Below, piece after piece: positions 44,641 to 53,684 of a DNA stretch of 64,000 nt. The DNA comes from HKST-UBA178 sp965223815 (GTDB taxonomy: Bacteria; Pseudomonadota; Gammaproteobacteria; Chromatiales; Chromatiaceae), in NCBI GenBank assembly GCA_965223815.1, contig OZ245019.1, positions 4,402,001-4,466,000 of the forward strand, read 5' to 3'. Every line of letters starts with the position of its first letter. The first letter of the stretch is position 1. Both the position numbers and the translations under genes were made by a program. The notes under the pieces were generated by a model, which did not search any database, had not been told where the DNA came from, and saw nothing but the letters and a program-made list of their open reading frames with translations.

Positions 44641-45453
44641 ATGCCCGAACTTCCGGAAGTGGAGACTACGCTGAGGGGCATCTCCCCCTATGTGCGAGGG
44701 CAGACCATCTCCCGGCTGATCGTGCGTCAACGTCAACTGCGCTGGCCTATAGACAACAATCTCGAGGCCATCGTTGCCGGACAGAGAATCGAAACAATCG
44801 ATCGCCGCGCAAAGTATCTGCTGCTGGGTTTGAGCAACGGGACAATGCTCATCCATCTCGGTATGTCGGGCAGTCTCAGGGTTCTGGATGAAGGAATACC
44901 TCCTGGCACCCACGACCACTTCGACCTGGTTTTTCCCGGTTGTCGTTTACGGTACAGAGATCCGAGGCGCTTTGGAGCTTTGCTCTGGACCGATGCGTCA
45001 GCTGCTGAGCATGCGCTAATTCGCAATCTGGGACCCGAACCATTGGATAAGGTTTTCAACGGCGAATACCTCTATCGTCATTCCCGCAACAAAAAACGCT
45101 CCGTTAAGTCCTTCATCATGGATAGCCGAGTTGTAGTGGGTATTGGAAATATATATGCAAGCGAGTCTCTCTTCGCCAGTGGAATCCACCCCCGACGCGC
45201 CTGCCAACGGATCTCTCAAGCCCGCTACCAACGGCTGGCGGAAGAGATAAAGCGCGTATTGAAGTTGGCAATACAAAAAGGAGGGACTTCACTAAGAGAC
45301 TTTCGCCGGGAAGACGGCAAGCCGGGTTACTTCTCCCAGCAACTCAGAGTGTATGGGCGATCCGGATGTCCCTGCAATAGATGCGGCGGGGAAATACGTC
45401 AGATTAAAATAGGACAGCGGGCCAGCTACTATTGCCCCCGCTGCCAACGGTAA
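44641..45453 (+). CDS. mutM: Formamidopyrimidine-DNA glycosylase
   Basis: MutM (Fpg) removes 8-oxoguanine and ring-opened purines and cuts the strand by beta-delta elimination. The 270-residue chain begins PELPEVE with the catalytic Pro after Met removal. It has the Lys of the RAKYLL segment, the helix-two-turn-helix region and a C-terminal zinc finger with four cysteines (CPCNRC ... CPRC). The MITE-like element ends 7 bp before the ATG, so the native ribosome site is gone; GGCC and TAG offer no good replacement, and expression may be altered. The gene is convergent with fdx. Confidence 0.97.
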   Translation: MPELPEVETTLRGISPYVRGQTISRLIVRQRQLRWPIDNNLEAIVAGQRIETIDRRAKYLLLGLSNGTMLIHLGMSGSLRVLDEGIPPGTHDHFDLVFPGCRLRYRDPRRFGALLWTDASAAEHALIRNLGPEPLDKVFNGEYLYRHSRNKKRSVKSFIMDSRVVVGIGNIYASESLFASGIHPRRACQRISQARYQRLAEEIKRVLKLAIQKGGTSLRDFRREDGKPGYFSQQLRVYGRSGCPCNRCGGEIRQIKIGQRASYYCPRCQR

Positions 45454-45578
45454 TTGGAACGGTGGTTAGCAACCATCAATGCTAGCCCGACCAACAGATT
45501 TCAGTTCACACCGCGTCTTTCGATACTGACTCCTGAACGGAGTCTGCGGTTTTCTGATTCGGATTCTCGTGGATGGCA

Positions 45579-45827
45579 CTACTCCGCTTGGAGTATTTCG
45601 TACTTGGCCATCAACTGCTCCTCAGTCTCTTCGTGATCCGGATCCTTGGGAATGCAGTCGACTGGACAGACCTCGACGCACTGGGGGGTATCGTAGTGAC
45701 CGACACACTCCGTACACAGATCAGGGTCAATCTCATAGATCTCATCACCCTGTGTAATGGCCCCGTTGGGGCACTCCGGCTCGCATACATCACAATTGAT
45801 GCACTCGTCGGTAATAATTAACGCCAT
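45579..45827 (-). CDS. fdx: Alvin-type 2[4Fe-4S] ferredoxin (YfhL family)
   Basis: An 82-residue ferredoxin with two 4Fe-4S clusters. Cysteines 9, 12, 15 and 19 form the first binding motif. Cysteines 38, 41, 50 and 54 form the second, with the eight-residue insertion between 41 and 50 and the helical C-terminal extension that define the Alvin (Allochromatium vinosum) type. Extra Cys58 is also usual. Such low-potential ferredoxins serve unknown partners. The position between coaD and mutM is conserved in gammaproteobacteria. In this genome IorAB could be a user, but that is a guess. Confidence 0.95.
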   Translation of the reverse strand: MALIITDECINCDVCEPECPNGAITQGDEIYEIDPDLCTECVGHYDTPQCVEVCPVDCIPKDPDHEETEEQLMAKYEILQAE

Positions 45828-45884
45828 CTTCTAACTCCTGATTTAGGGTGGTCAACCCACCCACATACTCACACAATCGGGGGG

Positions 45885-46352
45885 CTAACTCTTTAGCGCC
45901 TCCACTACACAGGGATGCACAAACTCCGAAACATCACCACCCAGCCCCGCTATCTCTCTCACCAGTGTGGAAGAGATGTAGGTGAACTGCTCCGCGGGCG
46001 TGAGAAACATGGTTTCCACTTCCGGAGCCAGTCTGCGGTTCATGCCCGCCAGCTGAAACTCGTACTCGAAATCGGAGACCGCGCGCAACCCCCGCAGAAT
46101 CACATCGGCCTTGCACTCTCTCGCAAAGTCAACCAAAAGGCTGTTGAATTCAACGATCTCCACCCTATCCGAGCCAGCCAGCACCTCTTCTGCCAACTCG
46201 ACTCGCTTTTCGAGGGTAAACCTAGGAAGCTTGCCCGGGCTGGCTGCAATGGCCACAATAACTTTGTCGAAAATCACCGTGGCACGGGCAATCAGATCCC
46301 GGTGGCCGTTGGTTATGGGGTCAAAGGTACCGGGGTAGACGGCGGTCTTCAT
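45885..46352 (-). CDS. coaD: Phosphopantetheine adenylyltransferase
   Basis: CoaD transfers AMP to 4'-phosphopantetheine in coenzyme A synthesis. From ATG 46352 it has 155 residues, starting MKTAVYPGTFDPITNGH with the nucleotidyltransferase motif, and carrying RGLRAVSDFEYE and YISSTLVREI. The longer frame upstream (to 46406) has no family support. It lies 63 bp after rsmD on the minus strand, as in many proteobacteria. Confidence 0.97.
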   Translation of the reverse strand: MKTAVYPGTFDPITNGHRDLIARATVIFDKVIVAIAASPGKLPRFTLEKRVELAEEVLAGSDRVEIVEFNSLLVDFARECKADVILRGLRAVSDFEYEFQLAGMNRRLAPEVETMFLTPAEQFTYISSTLVREIAGLGGDVSEFVHPCVVEALKS

Positions 46353-46415
46353 TGGTCCGATTTGGCTCCAGAAGCGGGATGATATAGCCAGGTCCCGACA
46401 TGTCAATGATATATA

Positions 46416-47057
46416 TCAGTTGGGCGCGCCAGCGGTGTTGTTTAACACAGCCTCTCCACCCGCTTGCAGCTTGCAGCGACAAAGATAATAGCAGACTTGT
46501 CCCGCCTTTTTCTGCTTCAAGACTTCCCAGTCGCTTGGCAGCGGGGGGAGTGATGAACGCCGATCCACCTCCATATAAACTCTCGCGTCCCTGGTTAACC
46601 AGTCACCGATATCTAAGCGCCGAAGGCTTTCCGTCAGCAGATTCTCCGAAAACGGAGGGTCCAGGAACACCACATCGAATCTTGGGCCGGGGTGATCCAG
46701 CCAATCCAGCGCGTCAGCCTGGTGGACTTCGGCGTTGTTGAGTCCCAGTAGCCCGATGCCGCGTTGAATATGCTCTACCGCCTCCGGTGATCGGTCAATC
46801 AACACAACCCGCGCCGCCCCACGCGAGGCTGCCTCCAGACCAAGCGCGCCACTGCCAGCAAACAAGTCTAGGCAAACGGTGCCAGATATCACCGGCTGCA
46901 ACCAATTAAAAAGCGTTTCCCGTACCCGGTCCGGTGTCGGCCTCAAACCGTCAACCGTCGGAAATTCCAGTCGCCTTCCCCGGTGTGTACCGCCGATAAT
47001 GCGTACCAGGTTCCCGTCTCTGGCACGGGCGCCTTTAGCCACCTTCCGCCGGCTCAT
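46416..47057 (-). CDS. rsmD: 16S rRNA (guanine-966-N2)-methyltransferase
   Basis: RsmD methylates G966 of 16S rRNA in assembled 30S particles. The 213-residue Rossmann methyltransferase has RIIGGTHRGRRL near the N-terminus, the SAM motif DLFAGSGALGLEA and the catalytic FLDPPF. The first 15 residues are basic and variable. The start overlaps the preceding peptidase gene by 23 bp, so the M16 genes and rsmD form one minus-strand unit leading to coaD. Confidence 0.95.
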   Translation of the reverse strand: MSRRKVAKGARARDGNLVRIIGGTHRGRRLEFPTVDGLRPTPDRVRETLFNWLQPVISGTVCLDLFAGSGALGLEAASRGAARVVLIDRSPEAVEHIQRGIGLLGLNNAEVHQADALDWLDHPGPRFDVVFLDPPFSENLLTESLRRLDIGDWLTRDARVYMEVDRRSSLPPLPSDWEVLKQKKAGQVCYYLCRCKLQAGGEAVLNNTAGAPN

Positions 47058-48372
47058 TAGTATCGCCTACCGTGATAACAACGAAGCGGCTCGGGTCGAG
47101 CCGACGCTTGAAAGTCTCGTGAATCCGCTCCCGGGTAACTGCCTCGACCTGGGCAACAAAGGTGTCTAGATAGTCAAGAGGCAAGTCGTAAAACCCAATG
47201 GTTGCGAGGTACTCTACGATTTTGCCATTGCTGGCGATCCTCAGGGGAAATCCTCCAGTGATATTTTGCTTGGCCGCCAGCAGTTCCGCCTCCGTCGGCC
47301 CGGACTCTAGATAACCCTGCACCGTCTGCTGCATCACTTCAACGGCATCCCCCGCCTGGGAATTCTTGGTTTGTGCTCCAACGATAAAGGGCCCAGCAAC
47401 CCGCATGGGCGAAAAGTAGCTGTAAACGCTGTATGAGAGTCCACGTTTCTCCCTCACCTCCTGGCTTAATTGCGACACCAGGCCGCTCCCCCCAAGGATG
47501 TGGTTTCCCACATACAGTGCAAAGTAGTCGGGATCTCCACGCCAAGTGCCCGGCTGGCCCATCAAGATGTGAGTCTGACTCGATGGGAACGGAATTTGAG
47601 ACACTGATCCGGTCTCCAATTCTTGCACCCTTGGGAGAGTTGGCGCAGGTTTGCCAGGAGGCAGGGCGCCGATCACTCGCTCGGCAACTGACTCCGCCAA
47701 CCCTCTGTCCAAGGCGCCCACAATGGCAACAATGGCGTTGCGTCCCACATAATAGCGGCGGTGGAAATCAATTAGCCCATCGCGGTTGATCGCCGTCAAC
47801 GAATCCCGGGTGCCACCGCTGGGGATAGCGTACTGATGGCTGCCGTACAAAGCGCTGTAGAACGCCTTCTTGGCCACAGTACCGGGCTTTTGTTCACCTA
47901 ACCGCAACGCCGTCTGCATCGCTCTTCTATTGCGCTCGATATCGTCGCTCTCGAAGGTGGGCTTCGCTATTACCTCACCCATTGTATCGATGGCGACATC
48001 AAGGGCTTTGGGCTCCGTTAACGTCCGCAGGGTCACCCACGCCATGTCACGGGCGGAACCACTGCCCAGACGGGCGCCGACCGACTCCATCCGCTCGGCG
48101 ATCTGATCCGCACTCCAGGAGCCAGCACCGTCAACCAGCAAGCCACTGACCATCTGCGCCAGCCCCGGCAAGGCACCGTCGCGAGCGCTTCCACCATCGA
48201 AAACTACACGCACATCCACCATCGGCAACTCGGGGGCATGCACGAACAGAACCTGAGCGCCGTTTTTCGTCTGCCACTGCTCTATTTGGGGCGCCCCCCA
48301 GGCAACCTGGGATACAACCAACCAGAGCGCCCCAACCAGCAGAGGGTGTCTCCACTTTTTAACGACTACCAT
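47035..48372 (-). CDS. M16 peptidase-like protein lacking the zinc motif
   Basis: A 445-residue secreted or membrane-anchored protein with a signal sequence (about 5-26, cleavage after VAWG) and two M16 domains. At the place of the HxxEH zinc motif it has GLAQMVSGLL (residues 70-79), so it cannot bind zinc there and is likely the non-catalytic partner. REKRGLSYSVYSYFSP, the conserved RGLxY-type substrate loop, is kept. ATG 48372 has GGGGGG just upstream. It overlaps the active M16 gene by 14 bp; the two probably form a heterodimer, as in other two-gene M16B systems. Confidence 0.9.
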   Translation of the reverse strand: MVVVKKWRHPLLVGALWLVVSQVAWGAPQIEQWQTKNGAQVLFVHAPELPMVDVRVVFDGGSARDGALPGLAQMVSGLLVDGAGSWSADQIAERMESVGARLGSGSARDMAWVTLRTLTEPKALDVAIDTMGEVIAKPTFESDDIERNRRAMQTALRLGEQKPGTVAKKAFYSALYGSHQYAIPSGGTRDSLTAINRDGLIDFHRRYYVGRNAIVAIVGALDRGLAESVAERVIGALPPGKPAPTLPRVQELETGSVSQIPFPSSQTHILMGQPGTWRGDPDYFALYVGNHILGGSGLVSQLSQEVREKRGLSYSVYSYFSPMRVAGPFIVGAQTKNSQAGDAVEVMQQTVQGYLESGPTEAELLAAKQNITGGFPLRIASNGKIVEYLATIGFYDLPLDYLDTFVAQVEAVTRERIHETFKRRLDPSRFVVITVGDTNEPAEGG

Positions 48373-49735
48373 AGCGTTCCCCCCCGGGCTTCCGGACCGC
48401 CGTTTCGGCATTTAGTGGAATCGGCTCGAGTTCGGCCAGGGTCAGGTTGTCTTTTTGAATATACTTTTGAGCGACCGCGCGGATTTGCTCTGGGGTAACC
48501 TGCTTTATCTTATCCACATACTGATCGGCCAAACGCCAATCCAATCCGATGGTTTCCAGCCGGCCGATCTGCATCGCCTGGTAGAAAACCGAGTCTAGCT
48601 CGTATACCTTCCCCGCCACCACCTGAGCACGGATACGTTCTAGTTCCGATTCATCGACCAATACACTCTTCAGTGACTCGAGCTCGCCCCGCAGCGCCTG
48701 TTCCAGCTCGAGTATATTTCGTCCCGGTGCCGGAGTTCCCTCCACCAGGAGCATGCCGGGCAATCTTGTGAAGGCATCGTACTGTGCGCCTGCGGAAACG
48801 GCCACTTCGGAACCTCTAACCAGATTTCGACTGAACCGGGCGCTGTTACCGCCATCCAAGACGGCAGCAAGCATCTCCAGAGCGTAGGGTTCCCACTCCG
48901 TTTCCGCGCTGGTAACAACCGGTGTCTTGTAACCAAAAATGAGATAAGGCTCCTTGGCGGGCGCACGGACTTTCAACCGGATTTCACCGCGTTGAGGCGG
49001 CTCCTTCAAGGCCTTGAGTTTCGGCACTGTTTCCGGCTGGAGCGGTCCGAAGTGCCGTTTCGCCATCTCTAGTACCGCATCAGGATCGACATCCCCGACG
49101 ACCACCAGGGTTGCATTATTGGGAGCATACCAGCGGCGATACCAGTCGCGTAGATCATCCACCTCCATATTATTCAGATCGTTCATCCAGCCGATGACCG
49201 GGTTGGCGTAGGGCAAGCTGCGGTAGGCAGCAGCGGCAAACTGTTCGTAGGTCAATGAGCTGGGTCTATCCTCGGTACGCAATCTCCGCTCCTCCTTGAC
49301 CACCTCCAGCTCTTTCAAGAACTCCTCCTCCGGGAGAGTAAGATTACGCATGCGATCGGCTTCCAACTCAAACATCACCTCCAAGCGGTCTGTTGAGAGT
49401 GTCTGAAAATAGGCGGTGTAATCTCTTCCAGTGAAGGCATTCTCACTGCCACCGTTTGCGGCGACTATTCGCGAGAACTCCCCGGGGGGATGGGTCTCCG
49501 TACCTTTGAACATCATATGCTCTAGTACGTGCGATACCCCGGTGACGCCCGTAGGCTCATAAGAGGCCCCCACCTTGTACCAGACCTGGGAGACGGCTAT
49601 CGGAGCACGCCGATCCTCCTTGACGATCACCTTCATTCCGTTATCCAGGAGAAACTCGTGGACAAGCGGGGCCGCCAGGAGCGGCGTTGTCAGAAGACAG
49701 CAACCTGCGACCAGAATATATTTCAAACTCACCAT
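48359..49735 (-). CDS. Zinc-dependent M16 family peptidase
   Basis: A 458-residue periplasmic zinc peptidase related to processing peptidases and PqqL. It has a signal peptide (about 1-21), the inverted zinc motif HVLEH at 69-73 with downstream glutamates in ELEVVKEERR, and a second M16 domain with GGNSARFSRNL. It is the catalytic member of the pair with the following gene. In Pseudomonas the homologous pair stands at the same place beside ftsY. The substrate is unknown. It is divergent from ftsY with a 189-bp gap. Confidence 0.93.
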   Translation of the reverse strand: MVSLKYILVAGCCLLTTPLLAAPLVHEFLLDNGMKVIVKEDRRAPIAVSQVWYKVGASYEPTGVTGVSHVLEHMMFKGTETHPPGEFSRIVAANGGSENAFTGRDYTAYFQTLSTDRLEVMFELEADRMRNLTLPEEEFLKELEVVKEERRLRTEDRPSSLTYEQFAAAAYRSLPYANPVIGWMNDLNNMEVDDLRDWYRRWYAPNNATLVVVGDVDPDAVLEMAKRHFGPLQPETVPKLKALKEPPQRGEIRLKVRAPAKEPYLIFGYKTPVVTSAETEWEPYALEMLAAVLDGGNSARFSRNLVRGSEVAVSAGAQYDAFTRLPGMLLVEGTPAPGRNILELEQALRGELESLKSVLVDESELERIRAQVVAGKVYELDSVFYQAMQIGRLETIGLDWRLADQYVDKIKQVTPEQIRAVAQKYIQKDNLTLAELEPIPLNAETAVRKPGGERYGSR

Positions 49736-49924
49736 TCTCTCTCCCTCTCGTCACGACAGGATAGGTCGCGATCGTGCAAAATGTTAGGATCTGTCTTGGC
49801 CGGGCTGACACGGGGTTGCAAATTCTTTCAAATCCCGCAATCGAAGTCCAAGTAATTCATCGTTTTTCTACAGACAAGCAGGTGCGCCGCTGGTTCCACG
49901 GCGTGCGGGGATCAGCTACAAGAA

Positions 49925-50920
49925 ATGTTTGGGTTTGGTAAAAACAAGCGAGTCTCAGATTCGAGTTCGGGTGCGGAAGAACAAACAGTCACGACAGAGC
50001 GGCAGGGAATGATCTCTGGGCTCAGGCGCCGGTTGACCAAGAGCCGGCGCAACTTTTCCGCAGGGCTGGCCAATTTGGTGATGGGGCGAAAGAGCATCGA
50101 CGAAGAGCTGCTGGAGGAGCTAGAAACGCTACTGTTGGTCGCCGATGTCGGGGTCGATGCCACATCAAGGATTATCGACGAGATAACAACCTTGGTGAAA
50201 CGGCGGGAGCTGTCCGACCCGGAAGCACTCAAACTGAAATTGAAACAGCAGCTGACCGCCATATTGATGCGCTCCCAACGGCCCGTTCGCCAGGCGGCCG
50301 CAGGCAAGCCACAAGTGGTAATGATGGTTGGTATCAATGGAGCCGGAAAGACCACCACCATCGGTAAGCTTGCAAAGCGGCTCACCAACGAGGGGCAGCG
50401 GGTCATGCTAGCCGCCGGAGATACCTTCCGTGCGGCCGCCGTAGAGCAGCTGCAAGTCTGGGGCGAGCGCAACGACATACCTGTGATCGCCCAACAATCC
50501 GGTGCCGACTCCGCATCGGTGATCTTCGACGCCGTGCAAGCAGCCACGGCGAGGAATGTGGATGTACTTATCGCTGATACCGCGGGGCGTCTGCACACTA
50601 AAGGCAACCTGATGGATGAACTGGCCAAAATCACGCGTGTGATAAAAAAGCTGGATCCAGAGGCACCCCACGAGGTTATGCTGGTGATCGACGCCACGAC
50701 TGGGCAGAATGCACTCAATCAGGTGCGGCAGTTCGATCAATCCGTAGGAGTTACCGGCATCACCATGACCAAACTCGATGGTACCGCCAAGGGGGGTATC
50801 CTGTTTGCGATAGGCGAAAATCTCGACATACCAATCCGTTTCATAGGTGTCGGCGAGACCATTGAAGACCTGCGTCCGTTCGATGCCCAGGAATTCGTCG
50901 ATGCGCTCTTCGAAGAATAA
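49925..50920 (+). CDS. ftsY: Signal recognition particle receptor FtsY
   Basis: FtsY is the membrane-associated GTPase that docks SRP-ribosome complexes. The 331-residue form has a short N-terminal region instead of the long acidic A domain of E. coli, an N domain (about 35-120) and the G domain with GINGAGKT (136-143), DTAGR (218-222) and TKLDG (282-286). It heads ftsY-ftsE-ftsX-rpoH, a classic gammaproteobacterial operon order. The start ATG lies close to ftsE spacing of 38 bp at the other end. Confidence 0.97.
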   Translation: MFGFGKNKRVSDSSSGAEEQTVTTERQGMISGLRRRLTKSRRNFSAGLANLVMGRKSIDEELLEELETLLLVADVGVDATSRIIDEITTLVKRRELSDPEALKLKLKQQLTAILMRSQRPVRQAAAGKPQVVMMVGINGAGKTTTIGKLAKRLTNEGQRVMLAAGDTFRAAAVEQLQVWGERNDIPVIAQQSGADSASVIFDAVQAATARNVDVLIADTAGRLHTKGNLMDELAKITRVIKKLDPEAPHEVMLVIDATTGQNALNQVRQFDQSVGVTGITMTKLDGTAKGGILFAIGENLDIPIRFIGVGETIEDLRPFDAQEFVDALFEE

Positions 50921-50958
50921 AATAGAGTCTCGATCGCTCATACAACTTCGCACACGAC

Positions 50959-51654
50959 ATGATCTCATTTGACGGCGTCAGCAAGCGCTACCCAGGTGGT
51001 CACGAGGGAATAAGCGGTGTCGACTTACACATCGAGTCGGGAGAAATGGTCTTCCTAACTGGCCACTCCGGCGCCGGCAAAAGCACAGTGCTCAGGCTTA
51101 TTGCGCTTCTGGAACGCAGCACCCGGGGCCAGGTTCGAGTGGGCGGAAGAAACCTCAGCCGGCTGCACCGCAGCCAAATCCCCTACCATAGGCGCGGCGT
51201 GGGCATGATTTTTCAAGATCACCGATTGCTCCATGACCGCACCATATTCGACAATGTGGCAATGCCGCTGATCGTGGCGGGGCTGGGGCATCAAGAGGTT
51301 GGGCGCCGGGTGCGAGCCGCACTCGACAAGGTGGGACTGCTGCAGAGGGAAAGAGACTATCCCGTTACCCTCTCCGGCGGCGAGCAGCAGCGAGTGGGAA
51401 TCGCCAGGGCGGTTGTCAGCCGTCCTCCCGTGTTACTGGCAGACGAACCTACAGGCAATCTGGACCCACAACTGTCCCGGGAGATCTTCGCACTGTTTGA
51501 GCAGTTCAACCAGGTAGGGGTCACACTGCTAATCGCCACCCACGACCTGGACCTGATCTCCAGGATGAACAGGCGCACCATAGAGCTGCAGCAGGGGCGG
51601 CTATGCACAGACAGCCATCGTGACCCTTTTTTCGACAATGCGCCTTACTCATAA
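50959..51654 (+). CDS. ftsE: Cell division ATPase FtsE
   Basis: FtsE with FtsX forms an ABC-like complex that activates septal peptidoglycan hydrolases during division. The 231-residue ATPase has Walker A GHSGAGKS (35-42), signature LSGGEQQR (138-145), Walker B VLLADEP (158-164) and TGNLDP. RRGVGMIFQDHRLLHDRTIFDNV is a typical FtsE region, given here in part. It is 11 bp before ftsX. Confidence 0.97.
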   Translation: MISFDGVSKRYPGGHEGISGVDLHIESGEMVFLTGHSGAGKSTVLRLIALLERSTRGQVRVGGRNLSRLHRSQIPYHRRGVGMIFQDHRLLHDRTIFDNVAMPLIVAGLGHQEVGRRVRAALDKVGLLQRERDYPVTLSGGEQQRVGIARAVVSRPPVLLADEPTGNLDPQLSREIFALFEQFNQVGVTLLIATHDLDLISRMNRRTIELQQGRLCTDSHRDPFFDNAPYS

Positions 51655-51665
51655 CCACCCGCCAG

Positions 51666-52637
51666 ATGCGATCCAAGGCTAGAAAACGGTCGGCAAGCAG
51701 CAATCGGCGCTCCCGTCTGAATGTCGGGACTTGGATTACCCGTCATCTACAGGTCGCCTTGTCCAGCCTCGGTCGTCTGGTACGCTCACCCTTCTCCTCG
51801 TTGATGACCGCCGCAGTGATTGGAATATCCCTGGCACTTCCCGGGGGATTGCATTTACTGCTCGACAATATCCAGGCGCTGGGGGGAAGTTGGAACGGTA
51901 GCGCCACCATATCCCTCTATCTTCAGCAGCAGGTGTCAGAGACTCAAATCGCGGCACTAACCGAACGCATCGGACAACGGCAGGATATCTCCTCGGTTAG
52001 CGTGATCAACCGCGACCAGGCGCTGCAGGAATTTCGACAGCTCAGCGGTTTCTCCGAGGTGCTCGAGACTCTGGATGGCAATCCGCTTCCCGTTGTATTG
52101 GTGATCCGGCCCAGCGACGATCCAGGCACGCCGGCCATAGCTCAGGCGCTGGCGGATGATCTCGGTTCTCTGCCCGAGGTCGATTTTGCGCAGTTGGACC
52201 TGCAATGGCTGCAGCGGTTTCATGCTATAACGGATATTGCTGTACGGATGGTCTGGGTGCTGGCCGGTCTGCTCAGCCTCGGGGTCCTGCTCATCGTGGT
52301 GAACACCATCCGCCTAGAGATTCAGAATAGACAGGCGGAAATAGAAATAACCAAACTTGTAGGCGGCACCGATGCCTTCATCCGCAGACCCTTCGTCTAC
52401 AGCGGACTTTGGTTCGGTTTGGCTGGTGGCTCCATTGCCTGGCTACTGATTACACTCGCGCTACAACTTTTGGAGGCGCCCGTAGCCAGGCTAACGGGGC
52501 TGTACAGCAGCGGCTTCAAGCTTGCAGGAATGAGCGTCGTCAGCTCCCTGGTGCTCTTTGGGACTGGGGCACTACTTGGTGTAGCCGGCTCCTGGATCGC
52601 TGTTGGCAGACACCTGCACAGTGGAGAGCCCGATTGA
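51666..52637 (+). CDS. ftsX: Cell division protein FtsX
   Basis: FtsX is the integral partner of FtsE. The 323-residue protein has a basic cytosolic N-terminus, membrane segment 1 (about 45-67), a periplasmic domain (68-190) that signals to hydrolase activators, and segments 2-4 at about 193-213, 245-267 and 289-311. NRQAEIEITKLVGGTDAFIRRPF (in part) is the conserved cytosolic loop. It ends 76 bp before the first CIRCE operator of rpoH. Confidence 0.96.
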   Translation: MRSKARKRSASSNRRSRLNVGTWITRHLQVALSSLGRLVRSPFSSLMTAAVIGISLALPGGLHLLLDNIQALGGSWNGSATISLYLQQQVSETQIAALTERIGQRQDISSVSVINRDQALQEFRQLSGFSEVLETLDGNPLPVVLVIRPSDDPGTPAIAQALADDLGSLPEVDFAQLDLQWLQRFHAITDIAVRMVWVLAGLLSLGVLLIVVNTIRLEIQNRQAEIEITKLVGGTDAFIRRPFVYSGLWFGLAGGSIAWLLITLALQLLEAPVARLTGLYSSGFKLAGMSVVSSLVLFGTGALLGVAGSWIAVGRHLHSGEPD

Positions 52638-52713
52638 ACTTCCATGGGGCCCCTGCCGCTAAAACCTTCCCCGGCACAAATTTCTTTTGAATAAAGGGGA
52701 ACCAAAAGCTGGA

Positions 52714-52740
52714 TTGGCACTCATAGGAACGGAGTGCTAG
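52714..52740 (+). promoter_or_regulatory. CIRCE operator 1 upstream of rpoH
   Basis: TTGGCACTC-N9-GAGTGCTAG matches the HrcA-binding CIRCE consensus TTAGCACTC-N9-GAGTGCTAA at 16 of 18 positions. The left arm doubles as a -35 (TTGGCA, 52714-52719) with TAGATT (52738-52743) 18 bp downstream as -10, so HrcA would block this promoter. Confidence 0.88.
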
Positions 52741-52745
52741 ATTTT

Positions 52746-52772
52746 TTGGCACTCTCGATGAACGAGTGCTAA
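52746..52772 (+). promoter_or_regulatory. CIRCE operator 2 upstream of rpoH
   Basis: TTGGCACTC-N9-GAGTGCTAA differs from the CIRCE consensus at a single base. It starts 32 bp after operator 1, about three helical turns, on the same face. TTGGCA (52746-52751) and TAAAAT (52770-52775), 18 bp apart, form a good sigma70 promoter overlapped by the operator. Confidence 0.92.
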
Positions 52773-52806
52773 AATGGAATCAGGGTAGATATTTGGAGCG
52801 CGCAAT

Positions 52807-53658
52807 ATGAGTAGAGAACTTGCAATGCCCGCGGTGTTACCGACCGGAAGTATGGACGCCTACATCAGTGCGGCCTATCAACTGCCGATGCTGAGCGCCG
52901 AGGAAGAACACAGGCTCGCGGTGCAGTTACGTGACGACCACGACCTGGAAGCAGCGCGTTCGCTGGTTCTTTCCCACTTGCGCTTCGTCATCAAAATTGC
53001 ACGGGGTTATTCAGGCTATGGGCTGGCCCTGCCCGATTTGGTTCAGGAAGGCACCGTCGGTCTAATGAAGGCAGTACGCCGCTTCGATCCCGACATGGGT
53101 GTGCGCCTGGTCTCTTTCGCAGTTCACTGGATCAAGGCAGAAATTCACGAGTTCGTGCTCCGTAACTGGCGAATCGTAAAAGTGGCTACGACCAAATCTC
53201 AACGCAAATTGTTCTTCAACTTGCGTAGTTCAAAGAAGCGTCTTGGTTGGTTCTCCAGGGATGAAGTGGAAGATGTTGCGGCGGAGCTCGGTGTTAAGCC
53301 GGAAACGGTTCTGCAGATGGAGGCACGCATGAGCAGCCAGGACCTGGCATTCGACGGCGGCACCAACAACGATGACGACCACCCGGTGACCTCGCCTGCG
53401 GGATATATAGCCGACATGCGCATGGAACCCTCCAGTCAACTGGAAACGGTCGATTCCGAATCCTACGAAAAGCAGCGCCTGTATGCAGCGCTCAACGAAT
53501 TGGACGAGCGCAGCCGCGCCATACTCGAAGCCCGCTGGCTGTCGGAGGACAAAGCGACACTGCATCAGCTGGCAGATCGGTACGGTGTTTCCGCCGAGCG
53601 TATTAGACAAATCGAAAAGAGTGCCATGGAAAAACTCAAGGGACGAATCCAGATCTGA
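52807..53658 (+). CDS. rpoH: RNA polymerase heat-shock sigma factor sigma-32
   Basis: RpoH directs transcription of chaperone and protease genes. The 283-residue sigma70-family protein has region 2 (LSHLRFVIKIARGYSGYGL and LPDLVQEGTVGLMKAV), the RpoH box QRKLFFNLR at 132-140, which is diagnostic, and region 4 with YGVSAERIRQIEKSAM. GGAG at 52794-52797 supports ATG 52807. Two CIRCE operators overlapping two promoters lie directly upstream, so the gene is probably repressed by HrcA, and an intrinsic terminator follows the stop. A position downstream of ftsX is standard. Confidence 0.98.
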   Translation: MSRELAMPAVLPTGSMDAYISAAYQLPMLSAEEEHRLAVQLRDDHDLEAARSLVLSHLRFVIKIARGYSGYGLALPDLVQEGTVGLMKAVRRFDPDMGVRLVSFAVHWIKAEIHEFVLRNWRIVKVATTKSQRKLFFNLRSSKKRLGWFSRDEVEDVAAELGVKPETVLQMEARMSSQDLAFDGGTNNDDDHPVTSPAGYIADMRMEPSSQLETVDSESYEKQRLYAALNELDERSRAILEARWLSEDKATLHQLADRYGVSAERIRQIEKSAMEKLKGRIQI

Positions 53659-53661
53659 TTA

Positions 53662-53684
53662 CCCCCCCTTCGGGGGGGCATTTT
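53662..53684 (+). terminator. Intrinsic terminator of rpoH
   Basis: Seven Cs (53662-53668) and seven Gs (53672-53678) around TTC form a very strong stem, followed by CATTTT. It lies 3 bp after the rpoH stop and closes the ftsY-rpoH unit. Confidence 0.85.

Noticed and set aside
45461..45477. Hairpin GGTGGTT/AACCATC between mutM and fdx as terminator
   Set aside because: Short stem with a wobble pair, 3-nt loop and no T-tract on either strand.
49912..50718. 268-codon minus-strand Ser-rich ORF over ftsY
   Set aside because: Antisense shadow of the FtsY GTPase; serine runs come from complementary codons.
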